This document shows, piece by piece, positions 1 through 9,676 of a DNA stretch of 64,000 bases. Below the pieces are notes generated by a model. That model was not told the DNA's origin, searched no databases, and worked only from the letters and a program-made list of their open reading frames with translations. Numbering within the stretch: the stretch's first letter is position 1; each line of letters opens with the position of its first letter. The DNA is from Lachnospiraceae bacterium (lineage in GTDB: Bacteria; Bacillota; Clostridia; Lachnospirales; Lachnospiraceae). The DNA lies in contig CAJTCL010000003.1 in assembly GCA_910575005.1 (NCBI GenBank), positions 230,872 through 294,871 on the forward strand. Reading direction: 5' to 3'. Position numbers and translations under genes: made by a program.

Positions 1-1422
1 AGCGGAACAAAAATCAATTTTTTGCCGGATGCGGAGATTTTTGAGAAAACTTGGTTTAAGGAGGATGATGTAAAGAGCCGGCTTCATGAGACCGCCTATC
101 TAAATCCAAAACTTACCATAATTTTTGAAGATCGCAGGGGACAGAAGTCAGAGCGAGTGGAATTTCATGAAGAGGAAGGAATTGTCGGCTTTGTGAAAGA
201 TCTCAATAAGAAGGTGGAAGCAGTCCATGATGTTGTATATTTTCAAGGGGAGCAGGAAGGTATTACCGTTGAAGCAGCATTTCAGTATACCAATGAATTT
301 CATGAAAATGTACTGGGATTTTGTAACAATATTTACAACGCTGAGGGAGGAACACATCTTACGGGATTTAAAACGGTATTTACCACAGTAATTAACAGCT
401 ATGCCAGAGAGCTGGGCGTATTGAAAGAAAAAGATTCCAATTTTACTGGTGCAGATGTCAGAAATGGCATGACCGCAGTAATTTCTATCAAGCATCCAGA
501 TCCACGATTTGAGGGACAGACTAAGACAAAGCTTGATAATCAGGATGCGGCACGCATTACCAGCAAAATTACTGGGGAAAAGATTCAGCGTTACTTTGAT
601 AAAAATTTGGATAATCTTAAAAAAGTCATTTCCTGTGCAGAGAAGGCGGCCAAGATTCGCAAGACGGAGGAGAAGGCAAAGACCAATCTCTTGACCAAAC
701 AGAAATTTTCTTTTGATTCCAATGGGAAGCTGGCCAACTGTGAGAGCAAGGATGCTTCGATCTGTGAGATCTTTATTGTAGAGGGTGATTCTGCAGGAGG
801 TTCTGCAAAAACAGCCAGAGACCGCAATTTCCAGGCGATTTTACCAATTAGGGGAAAGATTCTTAATGTAGAGAAGGCTAGTATTGACAAAGTTCTGGCC
901 AATGCAGAAATTAAGACCATGATCAATGCCTTTGGCTGTGGATTTTCAGAAGGATATGGAAATGATTTTGATATTTCTAAGCTAAGATATGATAAAATTA
1001 TTATTATGGCAGATGCAGATGTGGACGGCGCACATATTTCAACATTGTTATTAACGTTGTTTTATCGGTTTATGCCAGAATTGATTTTTGAGGGACATAT
1101 CTACATTGCCATGCCACCATTGTATAAAGCTATTCCCAGTAGAGGGGAAGAAGAATATCTGTATGATGATATTGCTTTGAAAAAATATCGCAAGCGACGC
1201 AAAGGAGCATTTACTCTGCAGCGTTATAAGGGGCTTGGAGAGATGGATGCAGAACAGCTCTGGGAGACGACATTAAATCCTAAGACGCGAATCTTAAAGC
1301 GAGTGGAGATTGAGGATGCTAGAATGGCATCGGATGTGACAGAAATGCTGATGGGAACAGAGGTTCCGCCTAGAAGAGATTTTATCCATGAACATGCACA
1401 GGATGCGGAGTTAGATATATAA
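1..1422 (+). CDS. parE: Type II DNA topoisomerase subunit B (ParE/GyrB-like), 5' truncated by window edge
   Basis: This is the ATPase/Toprim subunit of a type II topoisomerase. The frame is open from base 1 (SGTKINFLPDAEIF), so the GHKL ATPase domain lies outside the window. The visible part covers the transducer domain, the Toprim motif EGDSAGGSA near base 780, the metal-binding DADVDGAH near base 1012 and the C-terminal QRYKGLGEM block. It sits 33 bp ahead of its A subunit and opens a forward operon running to about 8.9 kb. Clostridia carry gyrBA near dnaA and often a second such pair. The absence of dnaA/recF neighbours and of a canonical GyrA box in the partner favours topoisomerase IV, but gyrase is not excluded. 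Confidence 0.85.
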   Translation, partial: SGTKINFLPDAEIFEKTWFKEDDVKSRLHETAYLNPKLTIIFEDRRGQKSERVEFHEEEGIVGFVKDLNKKVEAVHDVVYFQGEQEGITVEAAFQYTNEFHENVLGFCNNIYNAEGGTHLTGFKTVFTTVINSYARELGVLKEKDSNFTGADVRNGMTAVISIKHPDPRFEGQTKTKLDNQDAARITSKITGEKIQRYFDKNLDNLKKVISCAEKAAKIRKTEEKAKTNLLTKQKFSFDSNGKLANCESKDASICEIFIVEGDSAGGSAKTARDRNFQAILPIRGKILNVEKASIDKVLANAEIKTMINAFGCGFSEGYGNDFDISKLRYDKIIIMADADVDGAHISTLLLTLFYRFMPELIFEGHIYIAMPPLYKAIPSRGEEEYLYDDIALKKYRKRRKGAFTLQRYKGLGEMDAEQLWETTLNPKTRILKRVEIEDARMASDVTEMLMGTEVPPRRDFIHEHAQDAELDI

Positions 1423-1455
1423 AAGATTGAAAATCTTTGCAGAAAGGAATGAATC

Positions 1456-3696
1456 ATGCAGCAGAATGAACAGATTATCCGAACAGAATATTCAGAACTG
1501 ATGCAGAAATCCTATATTGATTATGCAATGAGTGTAATTATTGCCAGGGCGCTGCCAGATGTGCGGGACGGCTTAAAGCCAGTGCAGCGCAGAACTCTCT
1601 ATGACATGCATGAATTGGGGATTCGCTATGATAAACCTTACCGTAAATGTGCTCGTATTGTGGGAGATACGATGGGTAAATATCATCCACATGGCGATAG
1701 TTCCATCTATGAAGCATTAGTAGTGATGGCGCAGGAATTTAAAAAAGGGCTGCCTTTGATAGATGGACATGGAAATTTTGGTTCCATTGAGGGAGACGGC
1801 GCGGCGGCGATGCGTTACACAGAGGCACGATTAGAGAAGATTACCCAGGAAGCATATTTGGCAGATCTGGACAAAGATGTGGTGGATTTTGTGCCAAATT
1901 TTGACGAGACAGAAAAGGAACCATCGGTACTTCCGGTTAAAGTGCCAAATCTTTTGATCAATGGTGCAGAAGGGATTGCGGTTGGAATGGCCACCAGTAT
2001 TCCGCCACATAATTTTTCTGAAGTTCTTGAAGGCGTTAAGGCCTATATGAAAAATCCCAATATTACCACTAAGGAAATGATGAAATACATAAAAGGTCCA
2101 GATTTTCCGACAGGAGGGATCGTAGTCAATGAGTCTGATCTTCTGAATATCTATGAAACTGGGGCAGGCAAGGTAAAGATTCGCGGAAAAGTTGAGGTGG
2201 AGCAAGTCAAAGGCGGCAGACAGCGTCTGGTGATTACAGAAATTCCCTATACAATGGTGGGGGCTAATATCGGTAAATTTCTAATTGATGTTGGTAATTT
2301 GGTGGAGACGAAAAAGACCAGTGATATTGTGGATATTTCCAATCAGTCCTCCAAAGAAGGGATTCGGATTGTGCTAGAACTGAAAAAGGGTGCAGATGTG
2401 GAAAATCTCTGCAATATGCTCTATAAAAAGACACGTCTAGAAGATACTTTTGGCGTCAATATGCTTGCTGTGGCAGACGGCAGACCGGAGACAATGGGAC
2501 TTGTGCCCATTATTGGACATCATGTGCAGTTTCAGTATCAAATTGCCACTAGAAAATATCAGACTCTGCTTACAAAGGAGCTGGATAAAAAAGAAGTTCA
2601 GGAGGGCTTGATTCAGGCATGTGATGTGATTGACCTGATTATTGAAATTCTAAGAGGTGCTAAGAATATTAAGGATGCTAAGGATTGTCTGATGAACGGA
2701 AATACAGAGAAGATTCGTTTTCGTTACAAAGGCTCTGAAGCAGATGCAAAAGAGCTTTGTTTTACAGAACGGCAGGCATCAGCAATCTTGGAGATGCGTC
2801 TCTATAAATTGATTGGTCTGGAGATTGAGGCCTTGAAAAAAGAGTATCAGGCAACACTTTCCAATATTGCAAAATATGAAGAAATCTTGGGCAGCCGCGC
2901 GGCAATGGCTAAGGTGATTGTCAAAGAACTGACAAAATTTCAGAAGGATTATGGCAGACCTAGACGAACACAAATTGAAAATGCCAAAGAAGCGGTCTAT
3001 GAGGAGAAAAAAATTGAGGAGATGCCAGTCGTTCTTCTGATGGATCGTTTTGGATATGCTAAGACCATTGATGTTGCTGCTTACGAGCGCAATCGAGAAG
3101 CAGCAGATGGAGAAAATAAATATATTATTCATTGTATGAATACAGATAAGCTCTGTATTTTTACCGATAAAGGGCAGTTGCATATCGTAAAACTTCTGGA
3201 TCTTCCATATGGGAAGTTTCGGGATAAGGGAACACCCCTTGATAATGTGAGTAATTATGACAGCAACGAGGAAAACATTGTTTATATCAATTGCCTGGGA
3301 AATCTTTTAGGCAGGCATTTGTTGTTTGTCAACAGCCAAGGAATGTTAAAGGTTGTAGATGGAGAAGAATTTGATGTTTCCAAACGTACTACAGCAGCAA
3401 CCAAGTTGAATCAAGATGAAAAGTTACTGACAGTACAAATGCTGTCTGAAACAGAGGGGGAAAGTATTGTGTTACAGACAGAAAAAGGAATGTATCTGCG
3501 GTTTCTGGCTGCGGATATACCAAAAAAGAAAAAGGGGGCGATTGGTGTCCGAGGGATGAAAATTACACCTTTGGATCAGTTAAAAGCAGTATTTCTCTTG
3601 GGTCAGGAGGAAAAAACAATTGTAGAGAAAGACAGACAGATTATGCTGCATCGGCTCAGGATTGCGAGCAGAGATCAAAAAGGTGTAAAGAAATAG
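1456..3696 (+). CDS. parC: Type II DNA topoisomerase subunit A (ParC/GyrA-like)
   Basis: This is the DNA-cleaving subunit partnering the gene just upstream. The N-terminal breakage-reunion domain has [20 protein letters not shown] and the catalytic tyrosine in RYTEAR at about residue 121. A coiled-coil arm follows, then a C-terminal beta-propeller-like region from about residue 500. The propeller lacks a canonical QRRGGKG-type GyrA box; the nearest segment reads [11 protein letters not shown]. That suggests a topoisomerase IV-like or divergent role. At 746 residues it is shorter than typical GyrA. The start has an AAAGGA site about 8 bases upstream, and the kinase gene begins 10 bases after the stop. 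Confidence 0.9.
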   Translation: MQQNEQIIRTEYSELMQKSYIDYAMSVIIARALPDVRDGLKPVQRRTLYDMHELGIRYDKPYRKCARIVGDTMGKYHPHGDSSIYEALVVMAQEFKKGLPLIDGHGNFGSIEGDGAAAMRYTEARLEKITQEAYLADLDKDVVDFVPNFDETEKEPSVLPVKVPNLLINGAEGIAVGMATSIPPHNFSEVLEGVKAYMKNPNITTKEMMKYIKGPDFPTGGIVVNESDLLNIYETGAGKVKIRGKVEVEQVKGGRQRLVITEIPYTMVGANIGKFLIDVGNLVETKKTSDIVDISNQSSKEGIRIVLELKKGADVENLCNMLYKKTRLEDTFGVNMLAVADGRPETMGLVPIIGHHVQFQYQIATRKYQTLLTKELDKKEVQEGLIQACDVIDLIIEILRGAKNIKDAKDCLMNGNTEKIRFRYKGSEADAKELCFTERQASAILEMRLYKLIGLEIEALKKEYQATLSNIAKYEEILGSRAAMAKVIVKELTKFQKDYGRPRRTQIENAKEAVYEEKKIEEMPVVLLMDRFGYAKTIDVAAYERNREAADGENKYIIHCMNTDKLCIFTDKGQLHIVKLLDLPYGKFRDKGTPLDNVSNYDSNEENIVYINCLGNLLGRHLLFVNSQGMLKVVDGEEFDVSKRTTAATKLNQDEKLLTVQMLSETEGESIVLQTEKGMYLRFLAADIPKKKKGAIGVRGMKITPLDQLKAVFLLGQEEKTIVEKDRQIMLHRLRIASRDQKGVKK

Positions 3697-3705
3697 GAGG
3701 AACAT

Positions 3706-6255
3706 ATGAAGGATAAGAAGATCATAAAATTTATAAGAAATAGTTTGATCGTGGTAATTGTTGTCTGTTTGCTGGTATTTTTTGGTTTAACTGCATTGAT
3801 GTCATATGAGACACAGCAGACAGTGGCAGAGATCAGCAAAGTTTATATGAAGGAGATGAATGTGCAGCTTCAACAGAAATTTAGCTCTATTGTTCGTCTT
3901 CGTCTGCAGCAGGTATCAGGAATTATAGCTACAAATCCGCCGGAGCGAAACCAATATGGGCAGCCGTTGCTGGAAGATCTGACAGAGCGCTGCATAGTCA
4001 GAAATTTTTCCTATCTAGGATTTTTAAGCCAAGAAGGAGAATTGCTTGATATTTGTGGGGATGAGGTAGAGTTTGAGGATCCAGGTAATGTGCAAGTGTC
4101 TTTAGAGAAAAATGGTGAGTTTGTCTCTAAAGGCTTAACACAAGAGCAGGAAAGAGTGCTTTTGTTGGGAATAGAAGCACATTATCAACTAGGGGATGGT
4201 CAGAGAAGTATTGCTCTGGTGGCAGGTATTCCGATGGATTATCTAAATGAGGTATTATTTTTAGATACAGAGGATGAGCAGGTTTATTCTCATATTATAG
4301 ACTTGCAGGGAAATTTTGTGATCCGAAATGGTGGAGTATACCAAGAAAATTACTTTGAGCGGATGAACGATGAGTATGGAGATATTAGTAAAAACCAGAT
4401 AGAGACGCATATAGATGGGCTTGAGATGGCAATGAGTAAGGGAGAGGAATTTAGTGTGCAGGTTTGGACAGAGGAGGAGAAGCGCACAATCTATTGTTCC
4501 CCACTTTCAGAAAATTCTTTTTGGTATCTGGTGACAATTATGCCAGAGGGAATGATTGACGCCTCCGTCAAAAGGTTAGATTTTGTACGTATGGCTATTA
4601 TGATTAGTTCCATGATGGTGATTTTGGTGACAATGGGATTCATCTTTTTTAAGTATTACATTTACTCTAAACAACAGATTAATGAGCTGAAAAAAGCACA
4701 GCGGGAGGCAGTTGCCGCCAATGCAGCCAAGAGTGAGTTTCTTGCAAGTATGAGCCATGACATTCGGACGCCTATGAATGCGATTGTGGGAATGACTGAG
4801 ATTGCCCTCAAAAATATTCAGAGCACAGAGCGTGTGGAAGATTGTCTACATAAGGTCAAGCTATCCAGTAAACACCTATTGGGGTTAATCAACGATGTTC
4901 TAGATATGTCTAAAATTGAGAGCGGCAAGATGACATTGAATATAGAGATTATGTCGTTGCGGGAAGTGATGGATGATATTGTAAATATTATTCAGCCACA
5001 AATAAAAGCACGTAAACAGCACTTTGATATTTTTATTGACAAAATTGTCTGGGAGGATATTTACAGTGACAGTGTACGTTTGAATCAAGTACTGTTAAAT
5101 CTTTTGTCAAATGCCGTAAAATTTACACCAGAGGAAGGAAGAATCGATATCCATGTGGCGCAGGAACCATCGCCGAAAGGAGAAGAATATATTCGAACCA
5201 GTTTTGTGGTTGCTGATACCGGAATTGGGATGACAGAAGAGTTTCAGCATAAAATCTGGGATACTTTTACCAGAGAACAGACAGAGCAGGTAAATCATAT
5301 TGTTGGAACTGGACTTGGAATGGCAATTACCAGAAGTATTGTTGATCTGATGGGCGGAACCATTGACCTTAAAAGTGAGAAAGGGAAAGGGAGCAGCTTT
5401 ACAATAACACTTGATTTAAAGAAAGCAGAGGAAGCCAGCGATGAGATGAGGCTTCCAGAATGGAAGATTCTGGTGGTAGATGACAACGAGCAGCTTTGCC
5501 TGACAGCGGCAGCTAATCTGGAGGAACTTGGTGTACACGCGGAATGGACGCAGGATGCAAGACATGCGGTTGATTTGATTGAAGAATGTTATAACAAAAA
5601 AGAAGATTATGATTTTGTATTGATTGACTGGAGAATGCCAGATATGGATGGATTGGAGACAATCTCTGAAATTCGAAAGAGAGTGGGTAAGAAAATACCA
5701 TTGTTTTTGATTTCTGCGTATGATTGGAGTGATATTGAAAATGATATTGGATCATTGGATATTGAAGGATTTATTTCCAAACCGTTGTTTAAGTCAACCT
5801 TGTATACATATCTCAAACAGTATGTAGAAGGGTTTGAAGGGCAGACTGACAGTTCAGAAGGGCAGGAAATCGACTTTAATGGCAAGAAGATTCTTCTTGC
5901 GGAAGATATTGATCTCAATTGGGAGATTGCAAATGAGATTTTGTCCGCTACAGGAATGGAGCTGGAACGTGCCTGCAATGGTAAGGAATGTTTGGAAATG
6001 TTTGAGGGGGCAGAGCTTGGATATTATGATGCCATCTTGATGGATATCCGTATGCCAGTAATGAATGGATATGAGGCGACAGAGGCAATTCGAAAGTTGG
6101 AACGTAAAGACAGCGGTCTTCCCATTATTGCTATGACAGCAGATGCATTTTCTGATGATGCACAGAAATGTCTGCAGATTGGTATGAATGCACATATTCC
6201 GAAACCGCTGGATATCAAACAGTGTATGACTGTGTTGCAGAGATTTTTAAAATAA
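3706..6255 (+). CDS. Hybrid sensor histidine kinase with two receiver domains
   Basis: An 849-residue membrane kinase that should autophosphorylate and pass the phosphate to its own receivers. A transmembrane helix lies at about residues 12-32. An extracytoplasmic Cache-like sensor of about 250 residues follows, then a second helix at about 294-316. HisKA has SHDIRTPMN with phospho-acceptor His351. The ATPase domain has NLLSNAVKF, DTGIGM and GTGLGMAI. Receiver 1 has the aspartate in DWRMPDMDG (D641) and receiver 2 the aspartate in MDIRMPVMNG (D780). There is no HPt or DNA-binding output, so partners lie elsewhere. AGGAGG precedes the ATG. It is sandwiched between topoisomerase and NAD genes, and the ligand is unknown. 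Confidence 0.93.
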   Translation: MKDKKIIKFIRNSLIVVIVVCLLVFFGLTALMSYETQQTVAEISKVYMKEMNVQLQQKFSSIVRLRLQQVSGIIATNPPERNQYGQPLLEDLTERCIVRNFSYLGFLSQEGELLDICGDEVEFEDPGNVQVSLEKNGEFVSKGLTQEQERVLLLGIEAHYQLGDGQRSIALVAGIPMDYLNEVLFLDTEDEQVYSHIIDLQGNFVIRNGGVYQENYFERMNDEYGDISKNQIETHIDGLEMAMSKGEEFSVQVWTEEEKRTIYCSPLSENSFWYLVTIMPEGMIDASVKRLDFVRMAIMISSMMVILVTMGFIFFKYYIYSKQQINELKKAQREAVAANAAKSEFLASMSHDIRTPMNAIVGMTEIALKNIQSTERVEDCLHKVKLSSKHLLGLINDVLDMSKIESGKMTLNIEIMSLREVMDDIVNIIQPQIKARKQHFDIFIDKIVWEDIYSDSVRLNQVLLNLLSNAVKFTPEEGRIDIHVAQEPSPKGEEYIRTSFVVADTGIGMTEEFQHKIWDTFTREQTEQVNHIVGTGLGMAITRSIVDLMGGTIDLKSEKGKGSSFTITLDLKKAEEASDEMRLPEWKILVVDDNEQLCLTAAANLEELGVHAEWTQDARHAVDLIEECYNKKEDYDFVLIDWRMPDMDGLETISEIRKRVGKKIPLFLISAYDWSDIENDIGSLDIEGFISKPLFKSTLYTYLKQYVEGFEGQTDSSEGQEIDFNGKKILLAEDIDLNWEIANEILSATGMELERACNGKECLEMFEGAELGYYDAILMDIRMPVMNGYEATEAIRKLERKDSGLPIIAMTADAFSDDAQKCLQIGMNAHIPKPLDIKQCMTVLQRFLK

Positions 6256-6266
6256 CAGGAGGCAGC

Positions 6267-7586
6267 ATGGAGAGAGAGACAGAGGTTGTAATTGTTGGTA
6301 CTGGAGCTGCGGGATTGTTTTGTGCACTGCAGCTTCCGCAGGATAAGAAAATAACAATTATAACCAAGGATGAGGCAGAAGGGAGCGATTCTTTTCTGGC
6401 GCAAGGAGGAATCTGTATGCTTCCCTCAGAAGAGGATTATGAAGCATATTATGAAGATACCATGAAAGCTGGTCATTATCAAAATAATCCCCAGTCTGTG
6501 GAGATGATGATTCGAAGTTCCAAACAGATCATTGAGCTTTTAATTCGTTATGGTGTGGTGTTTGAGAGACAAAATGGGCAATTGGCATTTACCCGTGAGG
6601 GCGGACATTCCAGACCGCGAATTTTATTTCACGAAGATGTCACTGGTAAAGAAATCACAGGAAAACTGTTAGAGCAGGTGAAAAAATGTAGTAATATAAA
6701 GATATATGAGTATACAGAGATGATTGATCTATTGTGTGAAGATCAAGTTTGTTGTGGTGTGGCAGTGACAGACAAGCAGGGAAATGTGAGAGCTTTAAGA
6801 GCGGAGCACACTGTACTTGCCAGTGGAGGAATTGGCGGGTTATACCAACATTCCACCAATTTTTCCCATCTCACAGGGGATGCCCTTGCAGTTGCCCTGC
6901 GTCATAAAATTCCATTAAAAGATGTGAATTTTGTGCAGATTCATCCTACAACACTGTATTCGGAGAAGCCTGGACGGAGATTTTTGATTTCTGAATCAGT
7001 GCGGGGAGAGGGAGCTGTGCTCTACAATGCCAAGATGGAACGATTTGTTGATGAATTACAACCTCGAGATATTGTTACGAAAGCCATTAAAAAACAGATG
7101 AAAGCAGATGGAATGCCTTATGTATGGCTGTCTATGGAACGGATTGCCAAGAAAGATATTTTAGGCCACTTTCCCAATATTTACAAACGATGCCTTAAGG
7201 AAGGTTACGATGTGACCAAAGAATGCATTCCAGTGGTGCCAGGACAGCATTATTTTATGGGAGGGATTCAATCTGACTTAGAGGGAAGGACTTCTATGGA
7301 GCAGCTCTATGCCATCGGTGAGACAAGCTGCAATGGCGTACATGGTGCCAATCGTCTGGCAAGTAATTCTCTATTGGAAAGCTTAGTATTTGCCAGAAGA
7401 GCAGCGTTGCATATTGCAGGGGATGGAGCCAAGGAATTGCCAAAGGAAAGTGCAGTATTCTCTCCAGAAAATTATACAGATATAGAAAAGCTGCATCAGG
7501 AAAATAGGGAACTGGTACGGCAGGAAATAGAAAGGATGAAGCAGATCTATGAACAACAACATAACCATGACATTAAATGTCGATGA
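6267..7586 (+). CDS. nadB: L-aspartate oxidase
   Basis: A FAD enzyme that oxidises L-aspartate to iminoaspartate, the first step of de novo NAD synthesis. The N-terminal dinucleotide motif VVIVGTGAAGL, the FLAQGG block, HPTTLY and the C-terminal LASNSLLESLVFARR are all present. At 439 residues it lacks most of the C-terminal helical domain of longer (about 540-residue) homologues. The ATG at 6267 has ACAGGAGG upstream and lies just after the kinase stop. An in-frame ATG at 6168 inside the kinase gene is rejected. The 3' end overlaps nadC by 38 bp, indicating translational coupling. Confidence 0.93.
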   Translation: MERETEVVIVGTGAAGLFCALQLPQDKKITIITKDEAEGSDSFLAQGGICMLPSEEDYEAYYEDTMKAGHYQNNPQSVEMMIRSSKQIIELLIRYGVVFERQNGQLAFTREGGHSRPRILFHEDVTGKEITGKLLEQVKKCSNIKIYEYTEMIDLLCEDQVCCGVAVTDKQGNVRALRAEHTVLASGGIGGLYQHSTNFSHLTGDALAVALRHKIPLKDVNFVQIHPTTLYSEKPGRRFLISESVRGEGAVLYNAKMERFVDELQPRDIVTKAIKKQMKADGMPYVWLSMERIAKKDILGHFPNIYKRCLKEGYDVTKECIPVVPGQHYFMGGIQSDLEGRTSMEQLYAIGETSCNGVHGANRLASNSLLESLVFARRAALHIAGDGAKELPKESAVFSPENYTDIEKLHQENRELVRQEIERMKQIYEQQHNHDIKCR

Positions 7587-8403
7587 ATTGATTTTTATGG
7601 CCTTGCGGGAAGATATCTCCAGTGAGGATGTGACAACAAATGCAGTGATGCCACAGGCTCAAAAGGGAGAGGCACAACTTATCTGTAAACAGGATGGCAT
7701 TCTTGCAGGACTGTTTGTATTTCAAAGAGTATTGGAATTGTTGGATCAGGATATAGAAGTGAAATTTCAGTTTGCGGATGGAGATCAGGTAAAAAAGGGA
7801 GATTTGATTGGTATTATTACTGGTGATATTCGGGCGATTTTATCTGGAGAGCGGACTGCGCTCAATTATTTGCAGAGAATGAGCGGCATTGCCACTTACA
7901 CAAATTCTATTGCAGCACTGCTTGCAGGCAGCAAAGTTAAACTGCTTGATACTAGAAAGACAACACCTAACAACCGTATTTTTGAGAAATATGCAGTCAA
8001 GACGGGAGGAGGCTTCAATCATCGCTATAATCTTTCAGATGGTGTACTATTGAAGGATAATCACATCGGAGCAGCAGGAGGAGTAAGAGAGGCTGTACAG
8101 ATGGCAAAGGAGTATGCTCCCTTTGTGCGCAAGATTGAGATAGAGTGTGAGACAGTGGAAATGGTAAAAGAAGCAGTGGAAGCTGGAGCTGATATTATAA
8201 TGCTGGATAATATGGGCGTGGAGGAAATGAAAGAGGCAATTGCCTTGATTGATGGCAGAGCAGAGATTGAATGTTCTGGGAATGTTACCAGAGAAAATAT
8301 TGAACATTATATTTCTCTGGGAGTAGATTATATTTCCAGTGGAGCCTTAACCCATTCTGCACCGATCATGGATATTTCGTTAAAAAATCTTCATACGTTA
8401 TGA
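7549..8403 (+). CDS. nadC: Nicotinate-nucleotide diphosphorylase (carboxylating), quinolinate phosphoribosyltransferase
   Basis: Converts quinolinate and PRPP to nicotinate mononucleotide, CO2 and pyrophosphate. Family signatures are LDTRKTTP, KTGGGFNHRYNLSDGVLLKD (ending at the KDNH motif) and the C-terminal VDYISSGALTHS. The 284-residue length is normal. The start overlaps the end of nadB; ATG 7549 or the internal ATG at 7567 is possible, with AAAGGA at about 7531 favouring the former. nadA, usually beside nadBC, is not in this window. Confidence 0.95.
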   Translation: MNNNITMTLNVDELIFMALREDISSEDVTTNAVMPQAQKGEAQLICKQDGILAGLFVFQRVLELLDQDIEVKFQFADGDQVKKGDLIGIITGDIRAILSGERTALNYLQRMSGIATYTNSIAALLAGSKVKLLDTRKTTPNNRIFEKYAVKTGGGFNHRYNLSDGVLLKDNHIGAAGGVREAVQMAKEYAPFVRKIEIECETVEMVKEAVEAGADIIMLDNMGVEEMKEAIALIDGRAEIECSGNVTRENIEHYISLGVDYISSGALTHSAPIMDISLKNLHTL

Positions 8404-8418
8404 GGAAAGGAAGGTATT

Positions 8419-8895
8419 ATGGATTACGAAGAGAATAAGTACGCGAAAGCAGCAGAAGAGAATTTTTTGAAAGGTTATAACTGTACTCAGGCGGTATTTC
8501 TTGCCTTTCAGGAGCTGTTTGAGATGGATGAAAAGACAGCAGCTAAGCTCAGTTCTTCTTTTGGCGGAGGAATGGGCAGGCTGCGGGAAGTTTGCGGCGC
8601 AGTCAGCGGTATGTTTCTAGTTGCTGGTATGCTTTATGGTTATGATACTCCTGGGGCACATCAGGAAAAGACAGATCATTACAAACGCATTCAGGAGTTA
8701 GCCAAAGCTTATGAATTGGAAAATGGTTCTATTGTCTGTCGGGAGTTGTTGGGACTGAATGAGAAGCGTCAGCAGCCTGTTCCAGAAAAACGCACAGAAG
8801 AATACTACAAGAAACGCCCTTGTCCCAAATTGGTTGGTATGGCGGCAGCAATTATGGGGCAGTATATTGAAGAACATCCAGTATCATCACAATAG
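8419..8895 (+). CDS. C_GCAxxG_C_C family redox-type protein
   Basis: A 158-residue soluble protein of the C_GCAxxG_C_C family, named for its spaced cysteines. Visible are CTQAV near residue 22, FGGGMGRLREVCGAVSGM with the CGA core, a later Cys in IVCRELL and the C-terminal RPCPKLV. The family is thought to be redox- or metal-linked, but no reaction is established and I do not assign one. It is the last gene of the operon, 15 bp after nadC with an AAAGGAAGG site, followed by a strong terminator. Confidence 0.8.
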   Translation: MDYEENKYAKAAEENFLKGYNCTQAVFLAFQELFEMDEKTAAKLSSSFGGGMGRLREVCGAVSGMFLVAGMLYGYDTPGAHQEKTDHYKRIQELAKAYELENGSIVCRELLGLNEKRQQPVPEKRTEEYYKKRPCPKLVGMAAAIMGQYIEEHPVSSQ

Positions 8896-8922
8896 GAAAT
8901 TTGAAAAATTTCTATTGTAATA

Positions 8923-8962
8923 AAAAAAGGAAACCAACATGACGGTATTGGTTTCCTTTTTT
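8923..8962 (+). terminator. Intrinsic terminator of the parE-nadC operon
   Basis: A perfect 15-bp inverted repeat (arms 8923-8937 and 8948-8962, GGAAACCAA/TTGGTTTCC core) with a 10-base loop. Its 3' arm ends in six T residues. It closes the forward operon. Confidence 0.93.
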
Positions 8963-9128
8963 GAATTATCCAGAACCTTATGAAAATAACCATGTTTGCA
9001 TGGATATTTGACTATCATGAGGGTAATAATCCCACAAGCCACAGACAAAAGCCTTGCAGAGATATATGCTATTGACTGGTAAGTCCGTGGATTAGAGTTC
9101 TGAATAGTTATTTTTTATCAATTATAAA

Positions 9129-9392
9129 CTAAGCCAGTTTATTGACAGCCTGGGTTAAACGTGAGATTTTTCTGCCAGCGGTATTCTTGTGGTAAACTCC
9201 TTTAGAAGTAGCTTTGCCGATGGTTGAAATCGCAGCATTTAACGCCTTCTGTGCAGCTTCTTTGTCTTTTGCTGCAATAGCAGCATCTACTTTCTTAATA
9301 GAAGTCTTAACAGCAGAGCGAATAGATTTGTTACGTGCTGTTCTGGTCTGAGTTACTAAAATTCTCTTCTTTGCTGATTTAATGTTAGCCAA
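9129..9392 (-). CDS. rpsT: 30S ribosomal protein S20
   Basis: An 87-residue basic protein that binds 16S rRNA. The sequence begins (M)ANIKSAKKRILVTQ and ends RLTQAVNKLA, typical of S20. The longer open frame to 9710 is upstream read-through. The true start is the TTG at 9392-9390, because GGAGGT lies 7 bases ahead and homologues begin there. A UUG start is also known for E. coli rpsT. The gene stands alone, convergent with the preceding operon and divergent from gpr, with a promoter about 190 bp upstream. Confidence 0.95.
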   Translation of the reverse strand: MANIKSAKKRILVTQTRTARNKSIRSAVKTSIKKVDAAIAAKDKEAAQKALNAAISTIGKATSKGVYHKNTAGRKISRLTQAVNKLA

Positions 9393-9582
9393 TCCGTACA
9401 CCTCCAATATATAATATTCAAAACGCCACCAGAGCTTAGACGGCAGCGCGCAGGCTGCATTTGCAGCATTTACAAATTCGCGGCAATCCAATTGACTGTT
9501 ATGCGGAAATAGGACTGCACTATGTTCTGCGGTTGTTCCATTAAAGCCGGACACGGACGATCTAATGTAAACATACTCATAT

Positions 9583-9611
9583 AGTTTAGTCCCAAAATTT
9601 CTATCTGTCAA
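9583..9611 (-). promoter_or_regulatory. Sigma-A type promoter for rpsT
   Basis: On the reverse strand TTGACA (9611-9606) is followed after 17 bases by TAAACT (9588-9583). Transcription from here gives a leader of roughly 185 nt before the TTG start of rpsT, which is long for a single ribosomal-protein gene. Confidence 0.7.
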
Positions 9612-9676
9612 TACATATTTTGTTTTTTTCTGCAAAAAATAGGAGAACAAGATAAGAAGGTTTTGGAGGGATGATG

